Origin: Thermoplasmatota archaeon
GTDB taxonomy: Archaea > Thermoplasmatota > E2 > DHVEG-1
Length of the DNA stretch: 49,664 nt
Direction: 5' to 3'
Assembly: GCA_030601705.1 (NCBI GenBank)
Contig: JAUWBM010000008.1
Location: 1 to 49,664 of the forward strand
Shown: positions 26,945-36,033 of the stretch, in pieces
Layout of the letters: each line of letters starts with the position of its first letter
Position numbering within the stretch: the stretch's first letter is position 1
Notes under the pieces: generated by a model
The model's input: only the letters and a program-made list of their open reading frames with translations
What the model was told of the DNA's origin: nothing
The model's database searches: none
Translations under genes and position numbers: made by a program

Positions 26945-27535
26945 ATGGAAACAAACGAAATAGGCTACAAAACCCTAAGACGAATTCAACAACTAGAAAA
27001 AACTTCTCCATTATTTACAAAAATTGATGTAAATTTTTATCATAAACTTTCAGAGTATTTAAAAAATCTTGAGAGTGTTGTAGAGCAAGAAGAGAATCCT
27101 CAAAAGATCAAACTCTTTAATGATGAAATTCAAAATACAAAAAAACTTGCTTTTAGCATATACGAGCTAAGGGAAAAAAAGATAGTACAGGCTGCACTTT
27201 CAAAAGTTCGTGGTGGAAAACCGGATTTAAAAAATGTGTTAGACGTAGAGGAAAAATTATACGAGTCTCTTGTGGAACAAATTATTCTCTCACGTAAAAA
27301 AATCTTAGAAGAAAAGTCAGTTGAATTTAAAAAAGATGAATCGAAAACAGAAACGTTGAGGAAAGAAGAAAACAAAAGAAATACCAATCCTATTGTGAGA
27401 GTATTAGAAGACATACCAGAATTCGTCGGAACAGATATGAAAACATATTCACTAAGAAAAAATGATGTTCTTACCGTATCAAAAGAAATGAGTGGTCCAT
27501 TAATAAAAAGAGGCGTGGTTAAACAGATAAAATAG
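26945..27535 (+). CDS. GINS subunit Gins51 (DNA replication)
   Basis: About 196 residues. A long helical A domain (about 1-125) is followed by a charged linker and a small beta B domain (IVRVLEDIPEFVGTDMKTYS through VVKQI). That A-then-B order is Gins51 (Sld5/Psf1-like), part of the archaeal CMG-like replicative helicase with MCM and Cdc45/RecJ. The ATG at 26945 is chosen; a TTG at 26936 is in frame three codons earlier. Its place next to radB and ribosomal genes is common in euryarchaeal genomes. Confidence 0.85.
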   Translation: METNEIGYKTLRRIQQLEKTSPLFTKIDVNFYHKLSEYLKNLESVVEQEENPQKIKLFNDEIQNTKKLAFSIYELREKKIVQAALSKVRGGKPDLKNVLDVEEKLYESLVEQIILSRKKILEEKSVEFKKDESKTETLRKEENKRNTNPIVRVLEDIPEFVGTDMKTYSLRKNDVLTVSKEMSGPLIKRGVVKQIK

Positions 27536-27593
27536 TGCACCTTACATTTTTATATCACCTCCTTATTACCCATACAATCGATTTGTGATTCAT

Positions 27594-27872
27594 ATGCGAA
27601 AACCTCGAAAAATTAAGAGATACTGTCCATTCTGCAAAAAGCATACGATACACGATGTTGAAAGAATAAAAAAGAAAAAAGCCAGCGAACTGAAACAAGG
27701 TCAGAGACGATTTAGACGTGTAATGAAAGGATACAGGGGATTCCCAAGACCAAAGCCAGAAGGCAGGGAAAAAACAAGCAGACGTATAGCGTTAAGATAT
27801 GCCTGCACTGTATGTCATAAGATGCATCAACCTGCAAGCATAAGGTCAAAAAAGTTTGAGTTGGGAGAATAA
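27594..27872 (+). CDS. rpl44e: 50S ribosomal protein L44e
   Basis: 92 residues from ATG 27594. Zinc-binding ribosomal protein with CPFCKKHT at 11-18 and CTVCHKMH near 74-81, and the basic GQRRFRRVMKGYRGFPRPKP stretch between. An in-frame GTG three codons earlier (27585) is less likely because the family begins M-K-x-P-K/R. It is followed after 3 bases by S27e, the usual archaeal partner. Confidence 0.95.
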   Translation: MRKPRKIKRYCPFCKKHTIHDVERIKKKKASELKQGQRRFRRVMKGYRGFPRPKPEGREKTSRRIALRYACTVCHKMHQPASIRSKKFELGE

Positions 27873-27875
27873 ATT

Positions 27876-28052
27876 ATGGAAAAACCAAGAAGTAAGTTCA
27901 TTAAAGTAAGATGTAACGATTGTGAGAATGAACAAGTTATATTTGATAAATGCAGTACTACAATATTATGTCACATATGTGGCAGCAAATTGGCGGTCCC
28001 ATGTGGTGGAAAGGCAAAAATAAAAGGAAAGATTTTAGAAACTGTTGAATAG
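27876..28052 (+). CDS. rps27e: 30S ribosomal protein S27e
   Basis: 58 residues. The frame from ATG 27876 contains CNDCENEQVIFDKCSTTI and LCHICGSKLA, so the zinc ribbon C-x2-C and C-x2-C is complete, and the ending GGKAKIKGKILETVE matches the family. Size is normal for archaeal S27e. It lies between L44e (3-base gap) and aIF2-alpha (10-base gap). Confidence 0.95.
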   Translation: MEKPRSKFIKVRCNDCENEQVIFDKCSTTILCHICGSKLAVPCGGKAKIKGKILETVE

Positions 28053-28062
28053 GTATATTTGT

Positions 28063-28851
28063 ATGTTAAAAAAGGATTACCCTGAAGAAGGAGATCTGAT
28101 TGTTGGAACAGTTGTGAAAGTGCAAGGTTTCGGTGCATTTGTTTCTCTTGATGAATATCCTTATAAGGAGGGGTTCATCCACATTTCTGAGATAGCAACT
28201 GGTTGGGTAAAACGTATTCGTAACTACGTACGAGAAAAACAAAAAGTTGTCTGCAAGGTATTACGTGTAGATGCTGCAAAGAATCACATCGATCTTTCAC
28301 TAAAAAGAGTAAACGATCATCAAAGAAGGGAAAAGATACAGGAATGGAAAAACAACCAAAAGGCAGAAAAACTGTTTGAAATGTTTGCAGAAGGCATTGA
28401 AAAACCTGTAGGACAATGTTACAAAGAATTTGGCAATAATTTAATCAAAAAATATGGCTCCCTTTACGGTGCATTTGAAGAATGTGCATATGATTGCAAC
28501 ACTTTAAAAAACGATGGATTTGATGGCGACTGGTTAAAAGGATTTGAGGCAATATCAAAAGATAACATATCAATTCCATTTGTTAAAATCAAAGGTCTTA
28601 TGATGATAACCTCGTGGGATTCAGAAGGTATTAAACATATTCGTGATTCTTTAACTCTTGCAGAACAAAGCGAATACGAAGATGTAGCGATACAAATAAA
28701 ATATATTGGAGCTCCTCGTTATCTAATAACAGTGAAGGCACCTGATTATAAGATCGCCGAAGACCAGATGAAAAAGGCTGTGGAAAGGGTAACAGTACAT
28801 ATTAGTAAACATAAAGGCGAATGTGAATTCAAGCGTGAACTAGAAGAATAA
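28063..28851 (+). CDS. Translation initiation factor aIF2 subunit alpha
   Basis: 262 residues. The N-terminal S1 RNA-binding domain (about 8-80) has GDLIVGTVVKVQGFGAFVSL and GFIHISEIATGWVKRIRNY, and is followed by the helical middle domain and the alpha/beta C-terminal domain. aIF2-alpha joins beta and gamma subunits in bringing Met-tRNAi to the ribosome. The ATG at 28063 is chosen over a TTG at 28045, which would overlap the S27e stop. The next gene, nop10, begins on the last base of its stop codon. Confidence 0.95.
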   Translation: MLKKDYPEEGDLIVGTVVKVQGFGAFVSLDEYPYKEGFIHISEIATGWVKRIRNYVREKQKVVCKVLRVDAAKNHIDLSLKRVNDHQRREKIQEWKNNQKAEKLFEMFAEGIEKPVGQCYKEFGNNLIKKYGSLYGAFEECAYDCNTLKNDGFDGDWLKGFEAISKDNISIPFVKIKGLMMITSWDSEGIKHIRDSLTLAEQSEYEDVAIQIKYIGAPRYLITVKAPDYKIAEDQMKKAVERVTVHISKHKGECEFKRELEE

Positions 28852-29015
28852 TGTCAGAAATATTGTACTGTAAGAAATGTAAAAGCTATGCACTTGACAA
28901 AATTTGCAGTAAGTGTAAGGAGAAAACCATATTGAAAAAGCCTGCAAGATTTTCGCCACAAGATCATTATGGAAAATATAGAAGAGAACTAAAAAAATTG
29001 GAAAAGAAAGGATGA
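28851..29015 (+). CDS. nop10: Ribosome biogenesis protein Nop10
   Basis: 54 residues. Zinc ribbon CKKC near 8-10 and ICSKCKEKT near 19-26 with the conserved ending PARFSPQDHYGKYRRELKK. Nop10 is a core protein of H/ACA ribonucleoproteins that make pseudouridine in rRNA. The start ATG overlaps the aIF2-alpha stop by one base (TAATG), so translation is coupled. Confidence 0.95.
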   Translation: MSEILYCKKCKSYALDKICSKCKEKTILKKPARFSPQDHYGKYRRELKKLEKKG

Positions 29016-29018
29016 AAA

Positions 29019-29783
29019 ATGGAAACTGTAACTGTTAGATATATTGGTAAAAAACCGAGGTTAAAGGATCCTATTTTTATAGAAGGATTACCGGGCATTG
29101 GAAATGTAGGAAAACTAGCCGTTGAACATCTGATAGAGATTACGAAAGCAATAAAATTTGCAGAATTATACAGCAAAGATTTTCCACCACAGGTTTTCAT
29201 AAATGCAGATGGGACAGTTAAACTGGTAAACAACGAGTTCTACTATCGGAAAGCAAAGAAAAAGGATCAAAGGGATATCATTCTGTTAACAGGAGATTAT
29301 CAAGGGTTATCTTCACAAGGTCAATATGAGCTAGTGGAATCAATATTAGATGTAATAGAAGAATCGGGCGTCAAACAGATGTTTACACTTGGCGGATATG
29401 GTCTTGGGCATGAAATAAAAGAACCGAAGGTCTTATTTGCAACCACTCACAAACATCTTGTTAAAACGATTAAAAAATATGGAGCCGTATTCAAGAAAAA
29501 TGAACCGGGTGGAGGCATAATAGGAGCTAGTGGCCTATTGTTAGGTCTTGGTAAACTTCGAGGTTTTGAAGGAGCGTGCTTCATGGGAGAAACACCAGGA
29601 TATCTGGTAGATCCAAAAAGTGCGAAAGCAGTTCTGAAGATTATAACAAAGATAACGAATATCGATATCGATCTTTCTCGATTAGAAGAAAAGGCAAAGG
29701 AAATAGAGCATATTGCTAAACAGTTAAATGAAATGGAATCAATGGCAAAAGAGAAATCTGATGAATTACACTATATAGGGTAA
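29019..29783 (+). CDS. PAC2-family protein (proteasome assembly chaperone-like)
   Basis: 254 residues. The N-terminal IFIEGLPGIGNVGKLAVEHL and the later TLGGYGLGHE, GGIIGASGLLLGLG and CFMGETPGYLVDP are conserved in the archaeal PAC2 family (COG2047), related to eukaryotic proteasome assembly chaperones. A coiled-coil-like charged tail follows (about 225-250). Some archaeal members bind or assemble proteasome parts; here this is by family only. It starts 3 bases after nop10 and is the last gene of the operon, converging on the C25 protease. Confidence 0.85.
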   Translation: METVTVRYIGKKPRLKDPIFIEGLPGIGNVGKLAVEHLIEITKAIKFAELYSKDFPPQVFINADGTVKLVNNEFYYRKAKKKDQRDIILLTGDYQGLSSQGQYELVESILDVIEESGVKQMFTLGGYGLGHEIKEPKVLFATTHKHLVKTIKKYGAVFKKNEPGGGIIGASGLLLGLGKLRGFEGACFMGETPGYLVDPKSAKAVLKIITKITNIDIDLSRLEEKAKEIEHIAKQLNEMESMAKEKSDELHYIG

Positions 29784-29838
29784 ATTTTTCATATTTTTGT
29801 AATGAGAAAAAGAGAAAAAAGAGGATTGTCAATTTACT

Positions 29839-32070
29839 CTAGTATATTATTTTGTCAAGCAATGAATATATCTGAGGGAAATACTTTTCTAAAAATTCAA
29901 AAACTAGTTTTAACAACGGAAAGTTATGATATACCGGCATTCCAATGGGCAGTGGATCTGACCAATCACTTTCAGCCCTATGTTCATCTCTCGCCTTAAC
30001 CTTAACGTTATATATGCCCCATCGAGACCACTGGTGTGTTGTACTGACTTCCTCGCCAGAGTTAAATGGGCCAAGCCAGTCGCTAAATGTTCCATCTCCA
30101 AAATCCCATTTGTAGTAAATCTTGTCTCCATCTGGGTCAGTAGTAGATGTACTAAAGTTATATTCTTCTCCAGTAGTTCCTCTTTTTACACCAGAAGGTC
30201 TTGCTGGTTTATCCGGTGGGTTATTTTCGCTATTGTAAAAAGCAAGGGTTGGATCACCAAACAGGTTTAACTGATAGTAACACCACCGCATACAGGAATA
30301 ATGGATGCGGGATAGTATGTCTTCCTTAGAATCCTGATTGGCTTTGCCAATCTCAGGGATATTTTCACCAAAGACTGCATCCCAGAACTCTCTATGAAAT
30401 CGTTGTGAAGGTCCATTAGTACTTCCAACAACGCCCCAACCATACCGTGCGTTCATGATGACGGCAAAAGCAGCGTTGTCTGTCTTTACGGTTAAATGCT
30501 CTGCAATGCAATCACCATTGTCAAAACCACCTGCATTACAGCCCTGAGAATACATAAAACAGGGGTCATTATTTGTAAGAGAAGAAACATCGCTGTTGAC
30601 CATCTTCATGTTGTATTCATAGGAGGAATGCCCCAGATGATTTATTATGCGTGCACCGTTGTTTATCCTACTGACAATTTCCGATGTTGGCCAGTTATTA
30701 CCGGGCCAATCCCGATCATACAAAGTATCAATAGTATAGTCACTTGAAGGTATGCCCACAGTAGTATACGCGTTAGCGCTTGATCCATCAATAAGTTCCT
30801 CCATATAATCACCGCCCCATGTATCTGGATCAGGCCACAGGTGTTCACCAACCATTAATGTATTTCCATTAGAATAGCCGCCGGTGTTCATATATGCTAT
30901 TGTCTTCTCAACAAAATTATTTACCTCTGCAGTGCTATTAACACAGGCTCGTCCGACATACACTTCTGCAATGAGATCTACATCTTGGCCCTCCTTGCCA
31001 TCAGTGGGCTCGCCCCATCTGTCATCATCGTCGTAGTTATATGGTCCATCCAAACATGCATAGTAGAGATCAGACGGCATAAAGGTAGTCGCTCCACTGC
31101 TCCATGCTTGCACCCAAAGTTCTTGTGCAGGGACAACATCCTCATCTCCGCCAATGAGAACATACTCAATTCCGTTCTTTCTATATTCATCTCTAATAAA
31201 ATTTCTAATACCCTTTGGCGTAACATAGTCGGGGAATAGAGAAATATCTCTCAGTGTTTTTATCTCTGTTTCTATACCATTAACATCATGTGCATCCTTC
31301 AGAGGTTCGAAAGAATTCTTCAATTCATCTGTAGTTAATATAAGGAGATTATACGCATCTGATGAAAGAGGACGTGCTATATTTTTTTCAGTATATGAAT
31401 AAACAGCTAGAGGATTATCAACTTTCTTTGTTGCTTCAATTTCATCCTTTTCCATATTTCTAAACAACGGATTTCTTTGATTGTTTTCAACAGTTGTTAC
31501 AGAAACTGTCATATCCCTAAAGTAATAGAGTGTCCCAGATCCGGGGATATATTGAACAGGGTGTAACAGTAAAACAAGAATTTCATATCCTCGAAAGCTA
31601 TATGTTTCTACTCCAGCATATAATGTATCTGGATAGGGATCATCAGAGCGGTCAACCAACTCATTCGGAACATTAGGAGAAACTGGATCAATATTTGATA
31701 ATGCAACAGGTTCTCTAACAAGTTCAATATTGAAACCAGAACCTAAAAAAACTCTTTCCCCATGATTGACTTCAATATCTGTAATTTCTGCCCCCGGGTT
31801 GAGAAGGAGGTATGCCCCATGTGCGGGTAAATTGTACTCTCCAGGATTACCGTCTCCTGGTGAATTCTGCATTAATATACGATCATAAATAACACCATTA
31901 ATTGTCACCTGCTGTATGCGAGGCACATCAAATGAATATGTCTTTGTAATTTGATCATAGCCATTATCACTATCTGCAATGGCAATAACAGAAAATGTGG
32001 TCATTAGTAGAACAATGATTACAAATAAAGTCTTAAAGTGTAAGATGATTTTTCTGATGTTATTTTTCAT
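29839..32070 (-). CDS. Secreted C25 (gingipain-like) cysteine protease with PKD domain
   Basis: 743 residues from ATG 32070. Signal peptide at about 1-33 (LFVIIVLLMTTFSVIAIA), a propeptide to about 235, then a peptidase C25 domain with catalytic His in NHLGHSS and catalytic Cys in MYSQGCNAGGFD. A PKD domain follows at about 640-710 (YYKWDFGDGTFSDWLGPF), and a final amphipathic tail of about 25 residues (LLKLVFEFLEKYFPQIYSLL). Likely secreted or held at the surface to digest extracellular protein. A TTG upstream is in frame, but the strong GGGAG ribosome site points to the ATG. Confidence 0.9.
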   Translation of the reverse strand: MKNNIRKIILHFKTLFVIIVLLMTTFSVIAIADSDNGYDQITKTYSFDVPRIQQVTINGVIYDRILMQNSPGDGNPGEYNLPAHGAYLLLNPGAEITDIEVNHGERVFLGSGFNIELVREPVALSNIDPVSPNVPNELVDRSDDPYPDTLYAGVETYSFRGYEILVLLLHPVQYIPGSGTLYYFRDMTVSVTTVENNQRNPLFRNMEKDEIEATKKVDNPLAVYSYTEKNIARPLSSDAYNLLILTTDELKNSFEPLKDAHDVNGIETEIKTLRDISLFPDYVTPKGIRNFIRDEYRKNGIEYVLIGGDEDVVPAQELWVQAWSSGATTFMPSDLYYACLDGPYNYDDDDRWGEPTDGKEGQDVDLIAEVYVGRACVNSTAEVNNFVEKTIAYMNTGGYSNGNTLMVGEHLWPDPDTWGGDYMEELIDGSSANAYTTVGIPSSDYTIDTLYDRDWPGNNWPTSEIVSRINNGARIINHLGHSSYEYNMKMVNSDVSSLTNNDPCFMYSQGCNAGGFDNGDCIAEHLTVKTDNAAFAVIMNARYGWGVVGSTNGPSQRFHREFWDAVFGENIPEIGKANQDSKEDILSRIHYSCMRWCYYQLNLFGDPTLAFYNSENNPPDKPARPSGVKRGTTGEEYNFSTSTTDPDGDKIYYKWDFGDGTFSDWLGPFNSGEEVSTTHQWSRWGIYNVKVKARDEHRAESDWSDPLPIGMPVYHNFPLLKLVFEFLEKYFPQIYSLLDKIIY

Positions 32071-32076
32071 ATACTT

Positions 32077-32081
32077 CTCCC
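32077..32081 (-). promoter_or_regulatory. Ribosome binding site of the C25 protease gene
   Basis: GGGAG on the minus strand, 6 bases before the ATG at 32070. It lies inside the longer open frame and so decides against the more upstream TTG start. Confidence 0.6.
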
Positions 32082-32217
32082 TGTAGTTCAATTAACCAGT
32101 GTTGGTTTAAAAATTTATCCGTCAATAATTATACATTATTTATTTAAATATCTAAATATTTGTCAACAAAGAAAAAGGGTTGAAATAAAAAATTATTGGA
32201 ATTGAGTGCAAAAACCC

Positions 32218-32225
32218 TTTAAATA
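32218..32225 (+). promoter_or_regulatory. TATA box of argS
   Basis: TTTAAATA centred about 25 bases before the ATG at 32247, with no ribosome binding site between, so argS is likely transcribed as a leaderless message. Confidence 0.6.
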
Positions 32226-32246
32226 TAATATCAATTCCCACACTGT

Positions 32247-33968
32247 ATGACTTATCCTTTAGATAAATTCAAAAATGAAATTATATCACAGTTGAAGAAA
32301 ATTTTATCTGAATATGAGTGTGAAATCAGGTTAGAAATATCTCCAGAAGGCATGGGGGATTTTGCATTTCCTTGTTTTTCCCTAGCGCCTCTTGTAAAAA
32401 AATCACCAAATGATATAGCAGAGAGTCTGGCAGATAAAATAGAAAAAAGTAAGTGGATTGCTAAAGCAGAGGCAAATGGAGGGTATGTAAATTTCTTTGT
32501 CGATGATGAATATCTTATTTCTTCAACGTTACGGTCGATTTTTGAGATGAAAGAAAAATATGGACACTTACAAAAAAAGAATAAAAAAGTCATTATCGAA
32601 CATACATCGGCTAACCCTAACGGTCCCCTACATGTTGGAAGGGCAAGAAACCCCATCATAGGTGATACTCTTGTGAGAATCTTCAAAGCTGCGGGGTATG
32701 ATGTAGAGTCACAGTTTTATCTTGATGATATGGGAAAACAGGTTGCTATTCTTGCCTGGGGATTAAATAACTTAGATTCCAAGAACGTTCCAAAATCAGA
32801 ATATGATAAACCCGATCATCAGAATGTTGGGTTCTACCAGGCAGCAAACGAGCTAATGGAAAAGGACGAAAAAGTTGCTGAAGAGATCGGTGAAATCGTT
32901 AAACGGTCTGAACATGGAGAAAGTAAAACTATAGAGCTTATTCATAAGGCATATGCACTTGTCTTGGAAGGAATAAACAAAAGTTTGCACCGCATCAATA
33001 TACAAATTGATAAGTACATTCCTGAATCAACATTTGTTAGGGATAAAAGCGTTGAGCAGGTTATAAATAAACTGAAAAAAACAAAGTATTGCCATGAGGA
33101 AGACGGTGCTTTTTATCTGGATTTAGAATCCTTTGGAATCCAAGGGAGGAATACAAAATTCTTCTTCTTAAGAAAAGATGGTACAACACTTTATGCTACC
33201 AGAGATGTCGCCTATCATCAATGGAAGGCTAAGCATGCTGACTTACTAATAAATGTTCTTGGTGAAGACCATAAACTAGAATCAAGACAGGTAGAGATAG
33301 CTTTAAAACTACTAGGTACAAAGATTTCGCCTCGGGTATTATTTTATGCATTTGTCTCCCTGCCCGGTGGAAAAATGTCAACGAGGCGAGCCCGTGTTGT
33401 ATACCTAGATGAGCTCCTAGATGAGTGTATTGAGAGAGCATATAGGGAAGTCGAAAAAAGGAGAGGTAGCGAGCTTTCTGAAGGTGAGATGAAAAAAATT
33501 GCAGAAATGGTAGGAATTGGTTCGTTAAGATACAATATTATAAAGGTTCAACCAGAAAAAGACATTGTTTTCAGATGGGAAGAAGCGTTGAATTTTGAAG
33601 GAAACGCGGTACCGTTCATTCAATATGCACATGCACGCGCCTGCAGCATACTATCAAAAATTAAAGACGAAAAAAGAGATTTTGATTCAAATACTCTGAA
33701 ACACGACTCGGAGGTAAAATTAATGAAACAACTAGCAAGATTCCCGCTTTTTATTGAAGATGCAAGCAGTGGTTATAAGCCACACATAATTGCAAATTAT
33801 CTCTATGAAACCGCATCAAAATTTAATCAGTTCTACAGAGATTGTCCGGTCCTTTCAGAAAAAAATACTATGCTAGGAAAATCAAGAATAACCTTAGTCG
33901 ATGCAACAAGAATCGTTCTCAATAACGCTCTTGAGTTGTTAGGAATCTCTGCACCTGAGGAAATGTAA
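32247..33968 (+). CDS. argS: Arginyl-tRNA synthetase
   Basis: 573 residues. Class I synthetase: the HIGH-type motif is within NPNGPLHVGRARN near 125-137, the KMSKS-type motif is GGKMSTRRAR near 373, and the N-terminal Add1-like domain and the C-terminal helical anticodon domain (ALELLGISAPEEM ending) are present. It charges tRNA-Arg, one of which (CCG) is in this window. The radical SAM gene starts on the last base of its stop codon. Confidence 0.96.
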   Translation: MTYPLDKFKNEIISQLKKILSEYECEIRLEISPEGMGDFAFPCFSLAPLVKKSPNDIAESLADKIEKSKWIAKAEANGGYVNFFVDDEYLISSTLRSIFEMKEKYGHLQKKNKKVIIEHTSANPNGPLHVGRARNPIIGDTLVRIFKAAGYDVESQFYLDDMGKQVAILAWGLNNLDSKNVPKSEYDKPDHQNVGFYQAANELMEKDEKVAEEIGEIVKRSEHGESKTIELIHKAYALVLEGINKSLHRINIQIDKYIPESTFVRDKSVEQVINKLKKTKYCHEEDGAFYLDLESFGIQGRNTKFFFLRKDGTTLYATRDVAYHQWKAKHADLLINVLGEDHKLESRQVEIALKLLGTKISPRVLFYAFVSLPGGKMSTRRARVVYLDELLDECIERAYREVEKRRGSELSEGEMKKIAEMVGIGSLRYNIIKVQPEKDIVFRWEEALNFEGNAVPFIQYAHARACSILSKIKDEKRDFDSNTLKHDSEVKLMKQLARFPLFIEDASSGYKPHIIANYLYETASKFNQFYRDCPVLSEKNTMLGKSRITLVDATRIVLNNALELLGISAPEEM

Positions 33969-34762
33969 TGGAGTATAGATCGATTACCTGCGATTCATTA
34001 ATAAAAAGAATAACAACGACAGATACGCTTTTTAATGGAAAGTACTGCATTGATCCATATCAAAACTGCGAATTTGGATGCCTGTACTGCGATTCATCAT
34101 TTGATAAGACAATTTATGTTAAGACGAATGCTAGTACAATACTTGAAAAAGAGTTAGACCAATTAGAAAAAGGAGTCATAATAATTGGTTCTGTTCATGA
34201 TCCATATCAAAAAGCCGAAGAAAAATACGAGATTACCAAAAATCTATTGAAAACTATTAAAAAGTACCCTTTTCCCTGTCATATACTTACAAAATCTAAC
34301 TTAGTTCTGAGGGATATAGATCTATTATCAGATATGCAGTGTGTAGTAACGATCAGTATAACATCGCTTGATAAAAATATTACACACATTTTTGAAGAGA
34401 ACGCACCTTCATCCAAAGAGCGATTACAAACAGTAGAAACACTTATGGAACATGGAATCAAAACAGGTCTTGCACTGATGCCGGTATTACCATTCATAGT
34501 TGAATCTGAATTGGAAGACGTTGTAAAAGCAGCAAACAGTTTGAACGTACAATATCTTTTACATAAATATTTGGAATTGAAAGGAGATCAAAAAAGGATA
34601 TTCAAAGATATTATACAAAACCATTATCCACATCTTTTGTCTAAATATGACGAGTTATATAAAGACGAGTTCAAGCCTGATGAAAAATACATAGTAAAGT
34701 TGGACAAGAGAATGCACAAGCTTTGTAAAAAATACAACATCCCTGAAAGAATTTTACAATAG
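33968..34762 (+). CDS. SplB-like radical SAM protein
   Basis: 264 residues. The cluster motif C-x3-C-x2-C is CEFGCLYC near residue 33-40, preceded by IDPYQN and followed by HDPYQKAEEKYEITKNLL, all typical of the COG1533 group related to spore photoproduct lyase (the archaeal forms are not known to repair DNA). The barrel continues with HILTKSNLVLRDIDLL and GLALMPVLPFI. Its start overlaps the argS stop by one base, so the two are co-translated. Its substrate is unknown. Confidence 0.82.
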   Translation: MEYRSITCDSLIKRITTTDTLFNGKYCIDPYQNCEFGCLYCDSSFDKTIYVKTNASTILEKELDQLEKGVIIIGSVHDPYQKAEEKYEITKNLLKTIKKYPFPCHILTKSNLVLRDIDLLSDMQCVVTISITSLDKNITHIFEENAPSSKERLQTVETLMEHGIKTGLALMPVLPFIVESELEDVVKAANSLNVQYLLHKYLELKGDQKRIFKDIIQNHYPHLLSKYDELYKDEFKPDEKYIVKLDKRMHKLCKKYNIPERILQ

Positions 34763-34821
34763 GTTATATATTCCACAAGATTTTCAATTTAATTTTTAGA
34801 TTCGATTTTAGAAAGTATAGC

Positions 34822-35352
34822 TCATTTTTTATCTTTGATTTTTTGTTTTAACACTTTGTCGATAATGGTTTTTTCATCTGCTTCAACCATAAATTCTTCA
34901 ACTGATTCTCCTCTTTTTCTTGTTAACGCTTCATCGATAGTTTTCTCGTTTGCCTGAACAAATATTTTTTCCTTAACTTCTTCTGCTTCTGTACCGAGTG
35001 CAGGTGTGTTCTCTTCAGCATCGTTATCAGCGTTTAAGGGTTCAAATGCAGCTATTTTTGATTCGGTTTTTACAGCAGGTGATTCTTCTGGTTTCCTATG
35101 AGAAGGAAAAGAAGTTTCATTATTTTTTATGTTGTGGTTATGCTGGCGATATTGACTTTTACGGCTTGATATCATTTCAAACGTCTCTACAATGAAATCT
35201 ATTTCGTCAAGTGTTGGAGACCAATTTACGACATCTTTCTCTGTTGAGAAATTGGGTGCGTTTTTATCAAAATAGATACCCAGCGTCAAACCTCCAGACC
35301 GATCATTCCGTTCTATCTGAAGTTTTACAAATATATTGTCATTTTTACTCAT
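34822..35352 (-). CDS. Hypothetical soluble protein with C-terminal repeated motif
   Basis: 176 residues from ATG 35352, chosen because a GGTGG ribosome site precedes it by a few bases; the longer frame from 35382 is weaker. I do not recognise a family. The first 75 residues form a compact alternating pattern (VKLQIERNDRSGGLTLGIYF), then comes a disordered acidic stretch. The C-terminus repeats a roughly 19-residue unit: VQANEKTIDEAL and VEADEKTIIDKVL, ending with lysines. It faces away from the radical SAM gene and is divergent from the response regulator. Confidence 0.6.
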   Translation of the reverse strand: MSKNDNIFVKLQIERNDRSGGLTLGIYFDKNAPNFSTEKDVVNWSPTLDEIDFIVETFEMISSRKSQYRQHNHNIKNNETSFPSHRKPEESPAVKTESKIAAFEPLNADNDAEENTPALGTEAEEVKEKIFVQANEKTIDEALTRKRGESVEEFMVEADEKTIIDKVLKQKIKDKK

Positions 35353-35540
35353 GGCAATCCCACCACAATAGAAAAACAACATATTTTATTAGAACTTATA
35401 CTTTTCCTTTATTTATAACCGCGATTCAAGTTATAGATTTGTTCAGAACGGTAAATTTAAAACAAAAAAGATTGATTTAAAAACGATTTAACTATATATC
35501 ATTACATTATATCTAAATTACAAAAGAGGATGAGGAGAAA

Positions 35541-35903
35541 ATGAAAAAGATAATGGTTGTAGATAACGAGCCAGATATAGTTGATCTTACTAGAACTGTT
35601 CTGGAGCTCGGTGGTTATAGTGTCATACCAATATATAGTGGTGAAGAATGTCTTAGAAAGCTTGAGAAAGAAACAGTGGACTTGGTCCTTTTAGATATTA
35701 TGATGCCAGGAATGAGTGGGTGGGACGTCTTCAACCGCATTAAAAAGAAAAACACTGAAATCAAAGTAGCTTTTATGAGTGTACTAGAGGTATCAGATAA
35801 GAGAAAACAAGTACTTTTAGATGAGGGACTAGCAGATTATATAATGAAGCCATTCGATAAGGAAACGCTACTGAGAAAAGTAGATAACATATTAAAAAAG
35901 TAG
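35541..35903 (+). CDS. Single-domain response regulator
   Basis: 120 residues, a receiver domain only. Asp8 and the acidic pocket precede the phospho-acceptor Asp52 (VLLDIMMPG). Ser80 in FMSVLE and Lys103 in MKPFDKE complete the switch. There is no output domain, so it likely acts by protein-protein contacts or as a phosphate relay. A clear ribosome site (GAGGATGAGGAG) precedes it. It is followed, after a gap of about 115 bases, by a histidine kinase gene. Confidence 0.93.
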   Translation: MKKIMVVDNEPDIVDLTRTVLELGGYSVIPIYSGEECLRKLEKETVDLVLLDIMMPGMSGWDVFNRIKKKNTEIKVAFMSVLEVSDKRKQVLLDEGLADYIMKPFDKETLLRKVDNILKK

Positions 35904-36033
35904 ATTTGTTAATGGTCAAAACTAAAACATTTGCAATATGGTTGGGATGTCACAAAATAAGATGAGTAAGTTAGAATTTATGTTGTTTGAGAACGATTAA
36001 AAATAATTTTAAACTACATTGGAGAAGATAAAA

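Noticed and set aside
29802-31239. Several plus- and minus-strand frames across the C25 protease region
   Set aside because: They lie in alternative frames of the protease gene, and their residues show no family pattern.
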